From assembly GCA_024958715.1 (NCBI GenBank), contig JANWUS010000041.1:1-64000 (forward strand): a DNA stretch of 64,000 nucleotides, written 5' to 3'. The notes below the pieces were generated by a model, which saw nothing but the letters and a program-made list of their open reading frames with translations, did no database searches and was not told the origin of the DNA. Source of the DNA: Cyanobium sp. FGCU52 (GTDB taxonomy: Bacteria > Cyanobacteriota > Cyanobacteriia > PCC-6307 > Cyanobiaceae). Position numbers and translations under genes: made by a program. Shown piece by piece: positions 26,589 through 44,185 of this stretch (within the stretch, counting starts at the first letter, position 1; each line of letters opens with the position of its first letter).

Positions 26589-29500
26589 ATGAGCAGCGCG
26601 ATCCAGGTCGCCAAGACCGTCACGTACCTTCCCGACCTGGTGGAGGTGCAGCGGGCGAGCTTCAAATGGTTCCTGGAGAAGGGTCTGATCGAGGAGCTCG
26701 ACAGCTTCTCGCCGATCACCGACTACACCGGCAAGCTCGAGCTGCACTTCATCGGCAATGAGTATCGCCTGAAGCGCCCCCGTCACGACGTGGAAGAGGC
26801 GAAGCGGCGTGACGCCACCTTCGCGTCGCAGATGTATGTCACCTGCCGCCTGGTCAACAAGGAAACGGGAGAGATCAAGGAACAGGAAGTCTTCATCGGC
26901 GAACTGCCGCTGATGACTGAGCGCGGCACCTTCATCATCAATGGTGCCGAGCGCGTGATCGTAAACCAGATCGTGCGCTCCCCCGGCGTCTACTTCAAGG
27001 ATGAGCAGGACAAGAACGGCCGCAAGACCTTCAACGCCAGCCTGATCCCCAACCGGGGCGCCTGGCTGAAGTTCGAAACCGACAAGAACGATCTGCTGCA
27101 CGTCCGGGTCGACAAGACGCGCAAGATCAATGCGCACGTGCTGATGCGTGCCATCGGTCTCTCCGATAACGACGTGCTCGACAAGCTGCGTCACCCGGAG
27201 TACTACCAGAAGTCGATCGAGGCCGCCAACGACGAAGGCATCGCCTCCGAAGACCAGGCCCTGCTGGAGCTCTACAAGAAGCTGCGTCCCGGTGAGCCTC
27301 CTTCGGTGAGCGGCGGCCAGCAGCTGCTGCACAGCCGCTTCTTCGATCCCAAGCGCTACGACCTCGGTCGCGTGGGCCGCTACAAGATCAACAAGAAGCT
27401 GCGTCTCACGATCCCCGACGCCACCCGCACCCTCACCCCCGAAGACGTTCTCTCCACGATCGATTACCTGATCAATCTGGAGCTCGATGTCGGCGGTGCC
27501 ACCCTCGATGACATCGACCACCTCGGCAACCGCCGCGTGCGCTCGGTGGGCGAACTGCTGCAGAACCAGGTGCGCGTGGGCCTCAACCGGCTCGAGCGGA
27601 TCATCAAGGAACGGATGACCGTGGGCGAGACCGAATCGCTCACCCCGGCCCAGCTGGTGAACCCCAAGCCCCTGGTGGCGGCGATCAAGGAGTTCTTCGG
27701 CTCCAGCCAGCTGAGCCAGTTCATGGACCAGACGAACCCGCTGGCCGAGCTCACCCACAAGCGCCGCATCAGCGCCCTCGGCCCCGGCGGCCTCACCCGC
27801 GAGCGGGCAGGCTTCGCCGTGCGCGACATCCACCCCTCCCACTACGGCCGGATCTGCCCGATCGAAACGCCGGAGGGTCCGAACGCCGGTCTGATCGGCT
27901 CGCTGGCCACCCATGCCCGGGTGAACGAATACGGCTTCATCGAAACGCCGTTCTGGAAGGTGGAGAACGGGATCGTGCTCAAGCAGGGCGATCCGATCTA
28001 TCTCTCCGCCGACCTCGAGGACGAGTGCCGCGTCGCCCCCGGTGACGTGGCCACCGACAGCGAGGGCCGCATCACCGCCGACCTGGTGCCCGTCCGCTAC
28101 CGCCAGGACTTCGAAACCGTGCCGCCGGCCCAGGTGGACTACGTCCAGCTGTCACCGGTGCAGGTGATCTCGGTGGCCACCTCCCTGATCCCCTTCCTCG
28201 AGCACGACGATGCCAACCGCGCCCTGATGGGCTCGAACATGCAGCGTCAGGCCGTGCCCCTGCTGCGTCCGGAGCGGCCCCTGGTGGGCACCGGCCTGGA
28301 AACCCAGGTCGCCCGCGATTCGGGCATGGTGCCGATCACCCGCGTCAACGGCACCGTCACCTTCGTGGATGCCACCGCGATCGTGATCCGCGACGAGCAG
28401 GGCAACGACCACACCCACTTCCTGCAGAAGTATCAGCGCTCCAACCAGGACACCTGCCTCAACCAGCGGCCGATCGTCAAGCAGGGCGACCAGGTGATCG
28501 CCGGCCAGGTGCTGGCCAACGGCTCCGCCTGCGAGGGCGGCGAGATCGCCCTGGGCCAGAACGTGCTGATCGCCTACATGCCCTGGGAGGGCTACAACTA
28601 CGAGGACGCGATCCTGGTGTGCGAGCGCCTCGTTCAGGACGATCTCTACACCTCGGTGCACATCGAGAAGTACGAGATCGAAGCGCGCCAGACCAAGCTC
28701 GGACCCGAGGAGATCACCCGCGAGATCCCCAACGTCGCCGAGGAGAGCCTGGGCAACCTCGATGAGATGGGCATCATCCGCATCGGTGCCTATGTGGAAT
28801 CCGGCGACATCCTGGTCGGCAAGGTGACGCCCAAGGGCGAATCCGACCAGCCCCCGGAGGAGAAGCTGCTGCGCGCCATCTTCGGCGAGAAGGCCCGCGA
28901 CGTGCGCGACAACTCCCTGAGGGTGCCCAGCACCGAGCGTGGACGCGTGGTGGATGTGCGCATCTACACCCGTGAGCAGGGCGACGAACTGCCGCCCGGC
29001 GCCAACATGGTGGTGCGGGTGTACGTGGCCCAGCGCCGCAAGATCCAGGTGGGCGACAAGATGGCCGGCCGCCATGGCAACAAGGGCATCATCAGCCGCA
29101 TCCTTCCCCGGGAGGACATGCCCTACCTGCCCGATGGCACCCCGATCGACATCGTGCTCAATCCCCTCGGCGTGCCGAGCCGGATGAACGTGGGCCAGGT
29201 GTTCGAGTGCCTGATGGGCTGGGCCGCCTCCCACCTCAACGCCCGCGTGAAGGTGGTGCCGTTCGATGAGATGCACGGCGACGAAACCTCCAAGAACACC
29301 GTCACTGCCTATCTGGAGGAGGCCGCCAGGCAGCCCGGCAAGGACTGGGTCTACGACCCGGAGAACCCCGGCAAGATCCAGCTGATCGACGGCCGCAGCG
29401 GCGAACCCTTCGACCAGCCGGTCACCGTGGGCTACGCCCACATCCTCAAGCTGGTACACCTGGTCGACGACAAGATCCACGCCCGCTCCACCGGCCCCTA

Positions 29501-29879
29501 TTCCCTGGTCACCCAGCAGCCGCTGGGGGGCAAGGCCCAGCAGGGCGGCCAGCGTCTCGGGGAGATGGAGGTGTGGGCCCTCGAGGCCTACGGCGCCGCC
29601 TACACCCTGCAGGAACTGCTCACCGTCAAGTCCGACGACATGCAGGGCCGCAACGAGGCGCTCAACGCCATCGTCAAGGGCAAGCCGATCCCACGCCCGG
29701 GCACGCCGGAGTCGTTCAAGGTGCTGATGCGCGAGCTCCAGTCCCTCGGTCTCGACATCGCCGTCTACACCGACGCCGGCGAGGAAGTCGACCTGATGCA
29801 GGACGTCAACCCCCGCCGCAGCACCCCCAGCCGTCCCACCTACGAATCCCTCGGCGTCGCGGACTACGACGACGACTGA
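26589..29879 (+). CDS. rpoB: DNA-directed RNA polymerase subunit beta
   Basis: The 1096-residue protein begins [21 protein letters not shown]. Conserved blocks include [85 protein letters not shown] and [21 protein letters not shown]. It forms the catalytic core with rpoC1 and rpoC2 products. The length is typical of picocyanobacteria. The ATG at 26589 is the conserved start; the frame is open to 26523 without homology. Confidence 0.99.
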   Translation: MSSAIQVAKTVTYLPDLVEVQRASFKWFLEKGLIEELDSFSPITDYTGKLELHFIGNEYRLKRPRHDVEEAKRRDATFASQMYVTCRLVNKETGEIKEQEVFIGELPLMTERGTFIINGAERVIVNQIVRSPGVYFKDEQDKNGRKTFNASLIPNRGAWLKFETDKNDLLHVRVDKTRKINAHVLMRAIGLSDNDVLDKLRHPEYYQKSIEAANDEGIASEDQALLELYKKLRPGEPPSVSGGQQLLHSRFFDPKRYDLGRVGRYKINKKLRLTIPDATRTLTPEDVLSTIDYLINLELDVGGATLDDIDHLGNRRVRSVGELLQNQVRVGLNRLERIIKERMTVGETESLTPAQLVNPKPLVAAIKEFFGSSQLSQFMDQTNPLAELTHKRRISALGPGGLTRERAGFAVRDIHPSHYGRICPIETPEGPNAGLIGSLATHARVNEYGFIETPFWKVENGIVLKQGDPIYLSADLEDECRVAPGDVATDSEGRITADLVPVRYRQDFETVPPAQVDYVQLSPVQVISVATSLIPFLEHDDANRALMGSNMQRQAVPLLRPERPLVGTGLETQVARDSGMVPITRVNGTVTFVDATAIVIRDEQGNDHTHFLQKYQRSNQDTCLNQRPIVKQGDQVIAGQVLANGSACEGGEIALGQNVLIAYMPWEGYNYEDAILVCERLVQDDLYTSVHIEKYEIEARQTKLGPEEITREIPNVAEESLGNLDEMGIIRIGAYVESGDILVGKVTPKGESDQPPEEKLLRAIFGEKARDVRDNSLRVPSTERGRVVDVRIYTREQGDELPPGANMVVRVYVAQRRKIQVGDKMAGRHGNKGIISRILPREDMPYLPDGTPIDIVLNPLGVPSRMNVGQVFECLMGWAASHLNARVKVVPFDEMHGDETSKNTVTAYLEEAARQPGKDWVYDPENPGKIQLIDGRSGEPFDQPVTVGYAHILKLVHLVDDKIHARSTGPYSLVTQQPLGGKAQQGGQRLGEMEVWALEAYGAAYTLQELLTVKSDDMQGRNEALNAIVKGKPIPRPGTPESFKVLMRELQSLGLDIAVYTDAGEEVDLMQDVNPRRSTPSRPTYESLGVADYDDD

Positions 29880-29921
29880 TCCCCTTCCGCTCTCCGATCA
29901 CCGCGCGCCCTGAACCCCTCC

Positions 29922-31826
<1,905 letters not shown>

Positions 31827-31840
31827 TGGCCGCCGACTGA

Positions 31841-37288
<5,448 letters not shown>

Positions 37289-37302
37289 GGCGGGGGATCC
37301 CG

Positions 37303-37998
37303 GTGGGCTTCGATCCACGGCGCTGGCAGGGCACCCGCACCGGTTCGGCCCGCATCACCGGCGATGCCGAGGCCTTCGCCGCCGCGTTTGAGGACGGGCT
37401 GCGCCAGAGCTGGGCGCGCGGGCAGCCCGGCCCGGCCCGGCCGCGGGTCGTGGTCACGGTCGGTGCCGCCCCCGGCATCACCCCGGAGCTGGTGGGCCGC
37501 TGGGCGGAGGCCATGGCCCGCCATCCCAGCTGGCCCGAGCTGGGCATGGAGGGGCTGCTCGCCCTGGGGGCCCACTGCCGCGCCCGCGGTCACGACCCCA
37601 GCCTGCCGCTGGAGCAGGCCCTGGAGCGTCGCTCGCCGGGTCTGGGCCAGGAGCTGGCCTGGGCGCTGAGGGGGGCCCGCAGCCGCGCCCGGCTGGCGGT
37701 GCGGGCGGTGTTCGCCCTCCACGGCCCGCGGGCGCCGGATCTGCTCGACCGCAATCCCCTGGGGCTGGTGGATGAGCTGCTGGCGGCCCTCGGCATCGGG
37801 CCTCGCCAGCGTTTCACCAGTCGGCCCCGGGACAGCCGCGAGGAGGCTCTGGCGGTGCTGGGGCTGGAGCGCGGCGCCAGCCGGGACGCGGTGAAGGCCG
37901 CCCATCGCCGCCTGGTGAAGCGCCACCACCCGGATATGGGCGGTGAGGTGGAGGCCTTCCAGCGGATCGACGCCGCCTACCGGCTGCTGATCGCCTGA
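37303..37998 (+). CDS. J-domain (DnaJ-like) protein with C-terminal J domain
   Basis: The 231-residue protein has a GTG start (GTGGGCTTC at 37303). Residues 1-150 are of unknown function; the C-terminal ~65 residues form a J domain (REEALAVLGLERGASRDAVKAAHRRLVKRHHPDMGGEVEAFQRIDAAYRLL) with the essential HPD tripeptide. J domains activate DnaK/Hsp70 ATPase. The C-terminal placement and long N-terminal part are typical of a cyanobacterial family of unclear client. It is 15 bases after rlmN. Confidence 0.87.
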   Translation: MGFDPRRWQGTRTGSARITGDAEAFAAAFEDGLRQSWARGQPGPARPRVVVTVGAAPGITPELVGRWAEAMARHPSWPELGMEGLLALGAHCRARGHDPSLPLEQALERRSPGLGQELAWALRGARSRARLAVRAVFALHGPRAPDLLDRNPLGLVDELLAALGIGPRQRFTSRPRDSREEALAVLGLERGASRDAVKAAHRRLVKRHHPDMGGEVEAFQRIDAAYRLLIA

Positions 37999-38017
37999 GC
38001 CGGCCCGCACGCCGGGC

Positions 38018-39313
38018 TCAGGTGGGATCGCGCTGCGGATCGAACGCCCCCTTCGCACCCCGGCCGTTCCAGGGGGTGAGGAACGCCATCAGCACGAAGG
38101 CCGGCAGGGCGGAGGCCACGGTGAGCAGGAAGAAGCTGCCCCAGCCCACCTGCTCGGCCACGAAGCCCGCCTGGGCCGAGAGCACCGAGCGGCTGAGGGC
38201 GTAGACCCCCGAGAGCAGGGCGTACTGGGTGGCGGAGAAGCGGGGGTTGCAGAGGCTCATCAGCAGCGCCACGAAGGCGGCGCCCACCATGCCGCCGCTG
38301 AGGTTCTCGAGGCCCACCGACGCCAGCAGCCCCACCATGCCGCCGCCGAAGGCCGCCAGGGCCCAGTAGGAGAGGTTGCCCAGAGCGCCCACCACGGCGA
38401 ACACCCAGAGGGAGCGGTTCATGCCCAGGCGGCTGAACAGCAGGCCGCCGAGCACGGTGCCGGCGATCGTGGCGGCGATGCCCCAGCCCGCCAGCACCGA
38501 GCCCACCACCGCCTCGGAGAAGCCCTGCTGCAGCAGGAACGGCACCGCCATCACGTTCAGCAGGCCATCGGGCCAGCGGTAGAGCAGCACCAGGGCCAGC
38601 AGCATCACGGCCCGCGGTCCGCCGGTGCGGCGCAGGAATTCCACCGCCGGGCCCACCACCGCCTGGCGCAGGCTGGTGACCTTGTGCTGCACCGGCGCCA
38701 CGGCGGGGGCGCTGAGCGTGAACGGCAGCACGGCGAGCATCAGAACGGCCGAAGCCAGGAAGGCCAGGGGCCAGCCGAAGCGGCCCGCCAGGATGAACCC
38801 CCCGGCTCCCACCGCGAGCATGGCGCCGCGGTAGCCGAGGTTGGCGGCGGCGGCACCGGCGCCGCGCTCGGTCTCCGGCAGCAGATCGGTGCGGTAGGCA
38901 TCCACCAGGATGTCCTGGCTGGCGCTCACCACCGCCAGGATGAGCGCCATTACGCCGATCGCCGTGAGCGAGGCCGTTTCCTTGCCGGGGTGCAGGAAGC
39001 TCAGGGCGGCGATCACGGCCACCAGCACCAGCTGGAGCACCAGCAGGCCGCCGCGGCGGCGGTCGGGCCAGCGGATCGGCCAGCGGTCCATCGCCGGCGC
39101 CCAGAACATCTTCAGGGTGTAGGGCAGCTCGGCGTAGGCCAGCAGGCCGATCAGCCCCAGGGGGACCCCGCTGGCGGTGAGCCAGCCCTGCAGCAGCTTG
39201 GTGCCCACCATGTAGGGCGTGCCGCTGGCCACCCCCTGGCTGGCCACCGCCATCAACCGCCGCCAGGCGGGCTCCTCGCCGGGGGCCGGTGCGGCGGTGC
39301 GGGAGGGGACCAT
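38018..39313 (-). CDS. MFS permease, AmpG-like
   Basis: The 431-residue protein has about 12 hydrophobic helices and the AmpG/MFS pattern: ELPYTLKMFWAPAMDRWPIRWPDRRR after the second helix, ASQDILVDAYRTDLLP in the fourth-fifth helix region, and LYRWPDGLLNVMAVPFLLQQGFSEAVVG. In Gram-negative bacteria AmpG imports anhydro-muropeptides for peptidoglycan recycling; a similar role is plausible here but not proven. The ATG at 39311-39313 is the first in a sensible context. It is convergent with the J-domain gene (19-base gap) and divergent from the small ORF at 39406. Confidence 0.88.
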   Translation of the reverse strand: MVPSRTAAPAPGEEPAWRRLMAVASQGVASGTPYMVGTKLLQGWLTASGVPLGLIGLLAYAELPYTLKMFWAPAMDRWPIRWPDRRRGGLLVLQLVLVAVIAALSFLHPGKETASLTAIGVMALILAVVSASQDILVDAYRTDLLPETERGAGAAAANLGYRGAMLAVGAGGFILAGRFGWPLAFLASAVLMLAVLPFTLSAPAVAPVQHKVTSLRQAVVGPAVEFLRRTGGPRAVMLLALVLLYRWPDGLLNVMAVPFLLQQGFSEAVVGSVLAGWGIAATIAGTVLGGLLFSRLGMNRSLWVFAVVGALGNLSYWALAAFGGGMVGLLASVGLENLSGGMVGAAFVALLMSLCNPRFSATQYALLSGVYALSRSVLSAQAGFVAEQVGWGSFFLLTVASALPAFVLMAFLTPWNGRGAKGAFDPQRDPT

Positions 39314-39405
39314 GGGCAGCAGGGCGCTGGTGGACCGGCGAACCCTAGGTGGGTCACCTCCGGCGCACCACGGCGCGAGAATGGTCCTCCGCCCGGGCTC
39401 CCCCC

Positions 39406-39531
39406 ATGTCGTTCTTCCGTTCCACCCTCCTGCCCGCGGCGATCGTGGTGCTGTTCGGCCTGGCGCTTTTCGCCGTGAGTGCCCGCATCTGGCTGCCCGG
39501 CGATATGGCGGCCCCCGCACCGCTCTCCTGA
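39406..39531 (+). CDS. Small single-helix membrane protein, hypothetical
   Basis: A 41-residue frame with one hydrophobic helix (SFFRSTLLPAAIVVLFGLAL, residues ~2-21) followed by a short LPGDM tail. It looks like a genuine small cyanobacterial membrane protein rather than chance, because composition is strongly helix-like and a start fits the gap between divergent genes. No family recognised. Confidence 0.55.
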   Translation: MSFFRSTLLPAAIVVLFGLALFAVSARIWLPGDMAAPAPLS

Positions 39532-39564
39532 GGGCTTGGCCACCGGCTTTTACGATCGGGCGAC

Positions 39565-40377
39565 GTGGATCGCCCCATGCCGGACGACGCCCTCCCCTTC
39601 CCCCTCGGTACCCATGAGCTGGCCCTCGACCCCGAGGTGCTGGCGCGGGAGCTGGCGGAGGAGCTCCTGGGTGATCCCCTCGACGAACTCGACACGGCCG
39701 AACCGACCGCCGTGGATGTGGCGGCCGAGTGCGACCACGGCCTGGAGCTGCTCGCCGGCGACGCCGAGGCGCGCATGCAGGGCCTGCGCATCTTCTGCGA
39801 ACACCGCGATCCCCGCGCCATCCCCCTGCTGCTGCCGCTGCTCCAGGCCAGCTGTCCGATCGTGCGGATGAGCGCGGTGTATGCCCTCGGCCGCAACCCC
39901 CATCCCCTGGCGGTGGAGCCCCTGCTGGGCCTGCTGGCCTCCGACGACAACGGCTACGTGCGCAAGGCGGTGGCCTGGAGCCTGGGCAACTACCCCGACG
40001 CCCCGGTGCTCAATCCCCTGATCCGCAGCCTGCAGATGGATGTGGCGGCGGTGCGCCTGTGGGCCGCCAGTTCCCTGGCCGATGCGGGCGGCACCGGGCC
40101 GGCGAAGGCCGATCCCGCCGCCGCCCAGCTGCTGCTGAGCCTGCGGATCGACAGCGAACCTGCGGTGCGCAGCAACAGCGCCTGGGGCCTGGGCCGCCTG
40201 TACCCGGATCTGGTGGAACCCCGCCAGCGGGAGCTGGTGGAGGTGCTGCTGCACACCATGCTCCACGACGCGGATTCCACGGTGCGGGATGAGGCCCGGC
40301 TCGCCCTGGAGCAGCTGGAGCAGCCGGATGTGCTCGAGCGCCTGCAGACGCTCGTAGACGAGGGGCTGATCGGTTAA
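39565..40377 (+). CDS. HEAT-repeat protein (IaiH-like)
   Basis: The 270-residue protein is made of HEAT repeats; repeated units such as RMSAVYALGRNPHPLAVEPLLGLLASDD, VRKAVAWSLGNYPDAPVLNPLIRSL and VRSNSAWGLGRLYPDL are clear from ~75 on. HEAT-repeat proteins of this kind in cyanobacteria include IaiH, reported to interact with the iron-sulfur protein IscA, and phycobilin lyases; this one looks closer to IaiH than to CpcE/F, but I am not certain. Start is a GTG at 39565 (an ATG four codons later is equally possible). Confidence 0.8.
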   Translation: MDRPMPDDALPFPLGTHELALDPEVLARELAEELLGDPLDELDTAEPTAVDVAAECDHGLELLAGDAEARMQGLRIFCEHRDPRAIPLLLPLLQASCPIVRMSAVYALGRNPHPLAVEPLLGLLASDDNGYVRKAVAWSLGNYPDAPVLNPLIRSLQMDVAAVRLWAASSLADAGGTGPAKADPAAAQLLLSLRIDSEPAVRSNSAWGLGRLYPDLVEPRQRELVEVLLHTMLHDADSTVRDEARLALEQLEQPDVLERLQTLVDEGLIG

Positions 40378-40449
40378 CGCCGGCGGCCGGTCGCGCGCCA
40401 TGGGCGGGAGAACGCGGCTAGCATCCGGCCACTTCTCTGTTCCGCCGGG

Positions 40450-40665
40450 ATGGCTCAGCGCACCATCCGATTCCTGATCCGCCCCGACGGCCGGGTCGAG
40501 GAACAGGTGGAAGGAGTGCAGGGTGCGGGATGCGAGCAGCTCACCGAGCGCATCGAATCCCGCCTCGGCAGCGTGCAGCAGCGGCGGGCGACCGCCGAGG
40601 CGTACCAGACCCAGCCGCAGCAGGCCGCCGAACGGCAGACCCTCGCCCAGCAGCACACCCTCTGA
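40450..40665 (+). CDS. DUF2997 family protein
   Basis: A 71-residue protein with the DUF2997 pattern QRTIRFLIRPDGRVEEQVEG at the N-terminus and a short conserved LTERIESRLGSV segment. Function unknown; the family is found next to Ycf35 and a ferredoxin in cyanobacteria, as here. It is the first gene of a four-gene run (DUF2997, ycf35, ferredoxin, aldo/keto reductase). Confidence 0.85.
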   Translation: MAQRTIRFLIRPDGRVEEQVEGVQGAGCEQLTERIESRLGSVQQRRATAEAYQTQPQQAAERQTLAQQHTL

Positions 40666-40681
40666 TCCGCTCACCGATCCG

Positions 40682-41074
40682 ATGTCGCACCTCAGCACCG
40701 TCAAGACCGAGCTCCGCGATCGGCAGGCCCTCGTCGATGCCCTCTCCGACCTGGGCCATCCCCCCGCTGAAGGGGCACGCGAGGTGCGGGGCTACCGCGG
40801 CCAGACGGTCCAGGCCGACCTGGCGGTGTCGCTGGCCGGCTCCACCGACATCGGCTTCCGCTGGAACCCCGCCAACGAGGCCTACGAGCTGGTGGCCGAC
40901 CTGGATCTCTGGAAACAGCCGGTGCCGGTGGAGCGCTTCCTGGCCCAGCTCACCCAGCGCTATGCCCTGCGCACCATCCTGGCCGCCTCGGCCGAGGAGG
41001 GCTTCCAGGTGAGCGCCCAGACCGAGAACCTCGACGGCACGATCGAACTGGTGGTCACCCGCTGGGACGGCTGA
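40682..41074 (+). CDS. ycf35: Ycf35/DUF1257 family protein
   Basis: The 130-residue protein begins MSHLSTVKTELRDRQALVDAL, the Ycf35/DUF1257 signature, followed by VRGYRGQTVQADLAVSL and DIGFRWNPANEAYELVADL. The family is conserved in cyanobacteria and plastids; function unknown. The ATG is 16 bases after DUF2997, and the ferredoxin gene starts 4 bases later, indicating an operon. Confidence 0.9.
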   Translation: MSHLSTVKTELRDRQALVDALSDLGHPPAEGAREVRGYRGQTVQADLAVSLAGSTDIGFRWNPANEAYELVADLDLWKQPVPVERFLAQLTQRYALRTILAASAEEGFQVSAQTENLDGTIELVVTRWDG

Positions 41075-41078
41075 GGCG

Positions 41079-41513
41079 GTGACGCCCGACCCCGCGGCCG
41101 GGATCGACCCGGGCCTTGCCCTGCAGTCCGTTGCCCGCACGGCGCCTGCGGCCAGCGGCCTGGAGCCCCTGCTGGGCGGCGCCCTGCGCCAGAAGGCCGT
41201 CTGGGTGGATGAGGCGGTGTGCATCGGCTGCCGCTACTGCGCCCACGTGGCCACCAACACCTTCGTGGTGGAACCCACCTGGGGCCGTTCGCGGGCGATC
41301 CGCCAGGACGGCGACAGCACCGAGAGGATCCAGGAGGCGATCGACACCTGCCCGGTGGACTGCATCCACTGGGTGGCCTACGAGGAGCTGCCGGCCCTGG
41401 AGGCCCGCCTGCAGCAGCAGGAGATCCACCCCCTGGGCCTGCCCTCGCCCGCCCGCCTCAAGCGCGCCCTTCCCCGCAGTGCCGGCGGCCATGCCGCCAC
41501 CCCTCCCGCGTGA
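41079..41513 (+). CDS. 4Fe-4S ferredoxin-type protein
   Basis: A 144-residue protein with GTG start. The cluster ligands are C48, C51, C54 in VCIGCRYCAHVATNTF and C91, C95 in DTCPVDCIHWV, the family arrangement of cyanobacterial single-cluster ferredoxins of this type (five cysteines, one possibly non-ligand). It carries electrons in the cytoplasm; partner unknown. Its place between ycf35 and the aldo/keto reductase, with a 4-base overlap to the latter, points to a shared pathway. The C-terminus (~120-144) is Ala/Pro-rich and probably disordered. Confidence 0.88.
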   Translation: MTPDPAAGIDPGLALQSVARTAPAASGLEPLLGGALRQKAVWVDEAVCIGCRYCAHVATNTFVVEPTWGRSRAIRQDGDSTERIQEAIDTCPVDCIHWVAYEELPALEARLQQQEIHPLGLPSPARLKRALPRSAGGHAATPPA

Positions 41514-42709
41514 GCCTTCCCACCCGGCGCTTCGGGCGCACCGAACTGGCGATGCCGGTGCTGTCGCTGGGCGGCATGCGCTTCCAGCAGAGCTGGAGCG
41601 ATCTGCCTGTGGATCAGATCGGTGAGGAGAGCCAGGCGAATCTGCGGGCGGTGCTGGAGCGGGCGGTGGCCGAAGGCTTCCACCACATCGAGACGGCCCG
41701 CCATTACGGCACCTCCGAGCGCCAGCTGGGCTGGCTGCTGGCCCAGGTGCCCGATCCCCGGCGGATCCTGCAGACGAAGGTGCCGCCCCAGAGCGACCCC
41801 GATGCGTTCGAGGCGGAGCTGGCCACCAGCTTCGAGCGCCTGGGCGTCGAGCGCATCGACCTGCTCGGCATCCATGGCGTGAACACCGCCGAGCTGCTGG
41901 AGCAGACCCTGCGGCCCGGCGGCTGCCTGGAGGCGGCCCGCCGCTGGCAGGCCGACGGGCGGGTGGGCCATATCGGCTTCTCCACCCACGCGCCGCTGCC
42001 GGTGATCGAGGAGGCGATCGCCAGCGACGGCTTCGATTACATCAACCTGCACTGGTACTACATCCGCCAGGACAACCGGCCGGCGATCGAGGCCGCCCTC
42101 GCCCATGACATGGGCGTGTTCGTGATCAGCCCCACCGACAAGGGCGGCCACCTGCACACCCCCTCGGCGCGGCTGCTGGGCCTGTGCGAGCCGCTGCATC
42201 CGATCGTCTTCAACGACCTGTTCTGCCTCTCGGCCCCGGGCATCCACACGATCAGCGTGGGGGCGGCCCGCCCGGGCGATCTGGATCTGCACCTGGAGGC
42301 GGTGGCGCTGCTGCCGCGGGCGGCCGAGCTGCTGCAGCCGGTGCTGGAGCGGCTGGAGGCCGCCCGGCGAGAGGCGCTGGGGGAGGAGTGGCTGGCCAGC
42401 TGGGACCGGGGCCTGCCGGCCTGGGAGGACACCCCGGGCGGCATCAACCTGCCGGTGCTGCTGTGGCTGCACAACCTGCTCGCGGCCTGGGATCTGGAGG
42501 GGTTCTGCCGCGCCCGCTACGGCCTGCTGGGCCAGGGCGATCACTGGTTCCCGGGGGCCAATGCCGATCCGCTCGACGCCGCGGTGAGCGAGGCCGAGCT
42601 GAAGCGTGTGCTGGCCGAAAGCCCCTGGGCCGAGCGCATCCCTTCGCTGCTGCGGGAGCTGCGCCAGCGACTGGGCGGCGACACGGTCCGGCGGCTGCAG
42701 ACCTCCTGA
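41510..42709 (+). CDS. Aldo/keto reductase
   Basis: The 399-residue protein has the AKR pattern: TELAMPVLSLGGMRFQ, HHIETARHYGTSERQLG (catalytic Asp/Tyr region, here E-T-A-R-H-Y), ILQTKVPPQ, RIDLLGIHGVN and GHIGFSTHA, with a C-terminal extension beyond the barrel (~290-399). In the COG1453-type AKRs this extension holds Fe-S-like cysteines, but only one cysteine (GFCRARY) is seen here. Substrate is unknown. GTG start overlaps the ferredoxin stop by 4 bases (GTGA). Confidence 0.87.
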   Translation: MSLPTRRFGRTELAMPVLSLGGMRFQQSWSDLPVDQIGEESQANLRAVLERAVAEGFHHIETARHYGTSERQLGWLLAQVPDPRRILQTKVPPQSDPDAFEAELATSFERLGVERIDLLGIHGVNTAELLEQTLRPGGCLEAARRWQADGRVGHIGFSTHAPLPVIEEAIASDGFDYINLHWYYIRQDNRPAIEAALAHDMGVFVISPTDKGGHLHTPSARLLGLCEPLHPIVFNDLFCLSAPGIHTISVGAARPGDLDLHLEAVALLPRAAELLQPVLERLEAARREALGEEWLASWDRGLPAWEDTPGGINLPVLLWLHNLLAAWDLEGFCRARYGLLGQGDHWFPGANADPLDAAVSEAELKRVLAESPWAERIPSLLRELRQRLGGDTVRRLQTS

Positions 42710-42728
42710 GGCGGCGGCGCGCTTCGGC

Positions 42729-43526
42729 TCAGCCCAGGGGGAGGCGAGAGGGCACACCCACCGCCCGGGGGTAGGTGCGGGGGCAGGGCGCCGTGGGGGC
42801 CAGCACCAGGGCATGGCGCACGCCGCGCCCGCCGGGCAGTTCGCAGCGCTCCAGCCGCTCCAGCCGGGCCCGCAGGGGCCCGAGCGCCCGCTCCAGGACG
42901 GCCGCATCGTCGTGGTTCCACTGGCCGCGGTAGAGCACGGCCTGTCCCTCCGGCGCCAGCAGCGGCACCAGGTATTCGGCCACCACCGGCGCGGCGGCCA
43001 CGGCGCGGGCCATCGCCAGCTGGAAGCGGCCGCGGCAGCTTCGGTCGTGGCCGGTGCGCTCGATCCGCTCGCAGCGCAGGCTCACCCGCTCCTGGAGCCC
43101 CAGGGACTGGGCCATCTGGCGCACCGCCTCGATCTTGCGGCCCACGGAATCCACCAGGGTGAGACGGGCGCTGGGCAGGGCGATCGCCAGCGCCAGGCCG
43201 GGGAAGCCGCCGCCGGTGCCCACGTCGATCAGCTCCAGCGGCGTTGTGCTGCCGGCAGCGTCACCGCCGCCACCCCCCAGAAGGGCGCGATGGGGCCAGA
43301 GGCTGTCGAACACCTGGGCGATCCAGTAGTCGTCGCCCTCCACAAGCCGGGTGAGGTTCACCCGGGCGTTCCAGCTGCGCAGCTCCTGCTGCAGGGCCAC
43401 CAGCTTGCCCAGCTGCTCCGGGTCGGGCCGCCAGCCCAGCTCGTCCCAGAACGCGTCCTCCGGCACGGTCCCGGCGGCAGTCCCGGCGGCGGGGTCGGCA
43501 GCCATGGGCGAGGGAGGGAGGTCCAT
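42729..43526 (-). CDS. rsmG: 16S rRNA (guanine527-N7)-methyltransferase RsmG
   Basis: The 265-residue protein has the RsmG motifs: [31 protein letters not shown], the SAM-binding [20 protein letters not shown] and [21 protein letters not shown], then [21 protein letters not shown]. It methylates G527 of 16S rRNA. It is convergent with the aldo/keto reductase (19 bases) and divergent from the J-domain gene at 43611. Confidence 0.95.
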   Translation of the reverse strand: MDLPPSPMAADPAAGTAAGTVPEDAFWDELGWRPDPEQLGKLVALQQELRSWNARVNLTRLVEGDDYWIAQVFDSLWPHRALLGGGGGDAAGSTTPLELIDVGTGGGFPGLALAIALPSARLTLVDSVGRKIEAVRQMAQSLGLQERVSLRCERIERTGHDRSCRGRFQLAMARAVAAAPVVAEYLVPLLAPEGQAVLYRGQWNHDDAAVLERALGPLRARLERLERCELPGGRGVRHALVLAPTAPCPRTYPRAVGVPSRLPLG

Positions 43527-43610
43527 CCGCTTGCACAGGAAGGATTCCTAGGATCCCGCACGACCTGCCCGGGCCCCGGCGGCCCTCCCCCCCCTGTCCG
43601 GCCCGCGGCC

Positions 43611-44174
43611 ATGAGCTCTCCTCCAGCGTCCGGCCCCGACGCCTTCGCCGAAGGACCGGGGTCCGACCCCTACCGGCTGCTGCAGCTGCCGGTCACCGCC
43701 AGCGCCGAGGATCTGCGCACGGCCTTCCGCCGGCTGAGCAAGGAGGTTCACCCGGACACCACCACCCTGCCGGCGGCGGAGGCCCAGGAGGCCTTCCGCC
43801 GGCTGCGTCAGGCCTACGCGCTGCTCAGCGATCCGGCCCGGCGCCGCGCCTATGACGCCCACCGGCAGGCCGGGGCGGCGGCGCCAGGCGCAGGGGTGGG
43901 CAGGCCCGCCCCGGGGCGGCCGGTGACGGTGACAGCCAGCAGGCCGGAGCCCGTTCGGCGCGCCCTCTCCGGCGGGGAGTGGTTCGCACTGGTGCTGCTG
44001 GCCGTGGCGCTGGTGCTGAGCCTGGTGCTGGGGCTGGGGGTGGCCTGGGCCCGGGGGGCCGAGCTGGTCCGCCAGCCGAGCTGGTGGGGGGAGCTTCGGC
44101 AAGAATCCCTAGCGCCTGAAGCTGAACCGGCAGAGCCCGCCAGCCCCGTTCCCTCCTCCCCTCCCCAGCCCTGA
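43611..44174 (+). CDS. J-domain protein with C-terminal membrane helix
   Basis: The 187-residue protein has an N-terminal J domain (DPYRLLQLPVTASAEDLRTAF, RRLSKEVHPDTTTL, LRQAYALLSDPARRRAYDAHR) with the HPD motif, then a Gly/Ala/Pro-rich linker and one transmembrane segment (EWFALVLLAVALVLSLVLGL region, ~127-150), ending in a Pro/Glu/Ser-rich tail. It is a likely membrane-anchored Hsp70 co-chaperone. The ATG at 43611 starts the J domain; upstream reading frame to 42606 is shadow of rsmG. The DUF3143 gene follows after 11 bases. Confidence 0.9.
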   Translation: MSSPPASGPDAFAEGPGSDPYRLLQLPVTASAEDLRTAFRRLSKEVHPDTTTLPAAEAQEAFRRLRQAYALLSDPARRRAYDAHRQAGAAAPGAGVGRPAPGRPVTVTASRPEPVRRALSGGEWFALVLLAVALVLSLVLGLGVAWARGAELVRQPSWWGELRQESLAPEAEPAEPASPVPSSPPQP

Positions 44175-44185
44175 ATCCCTTCCTG

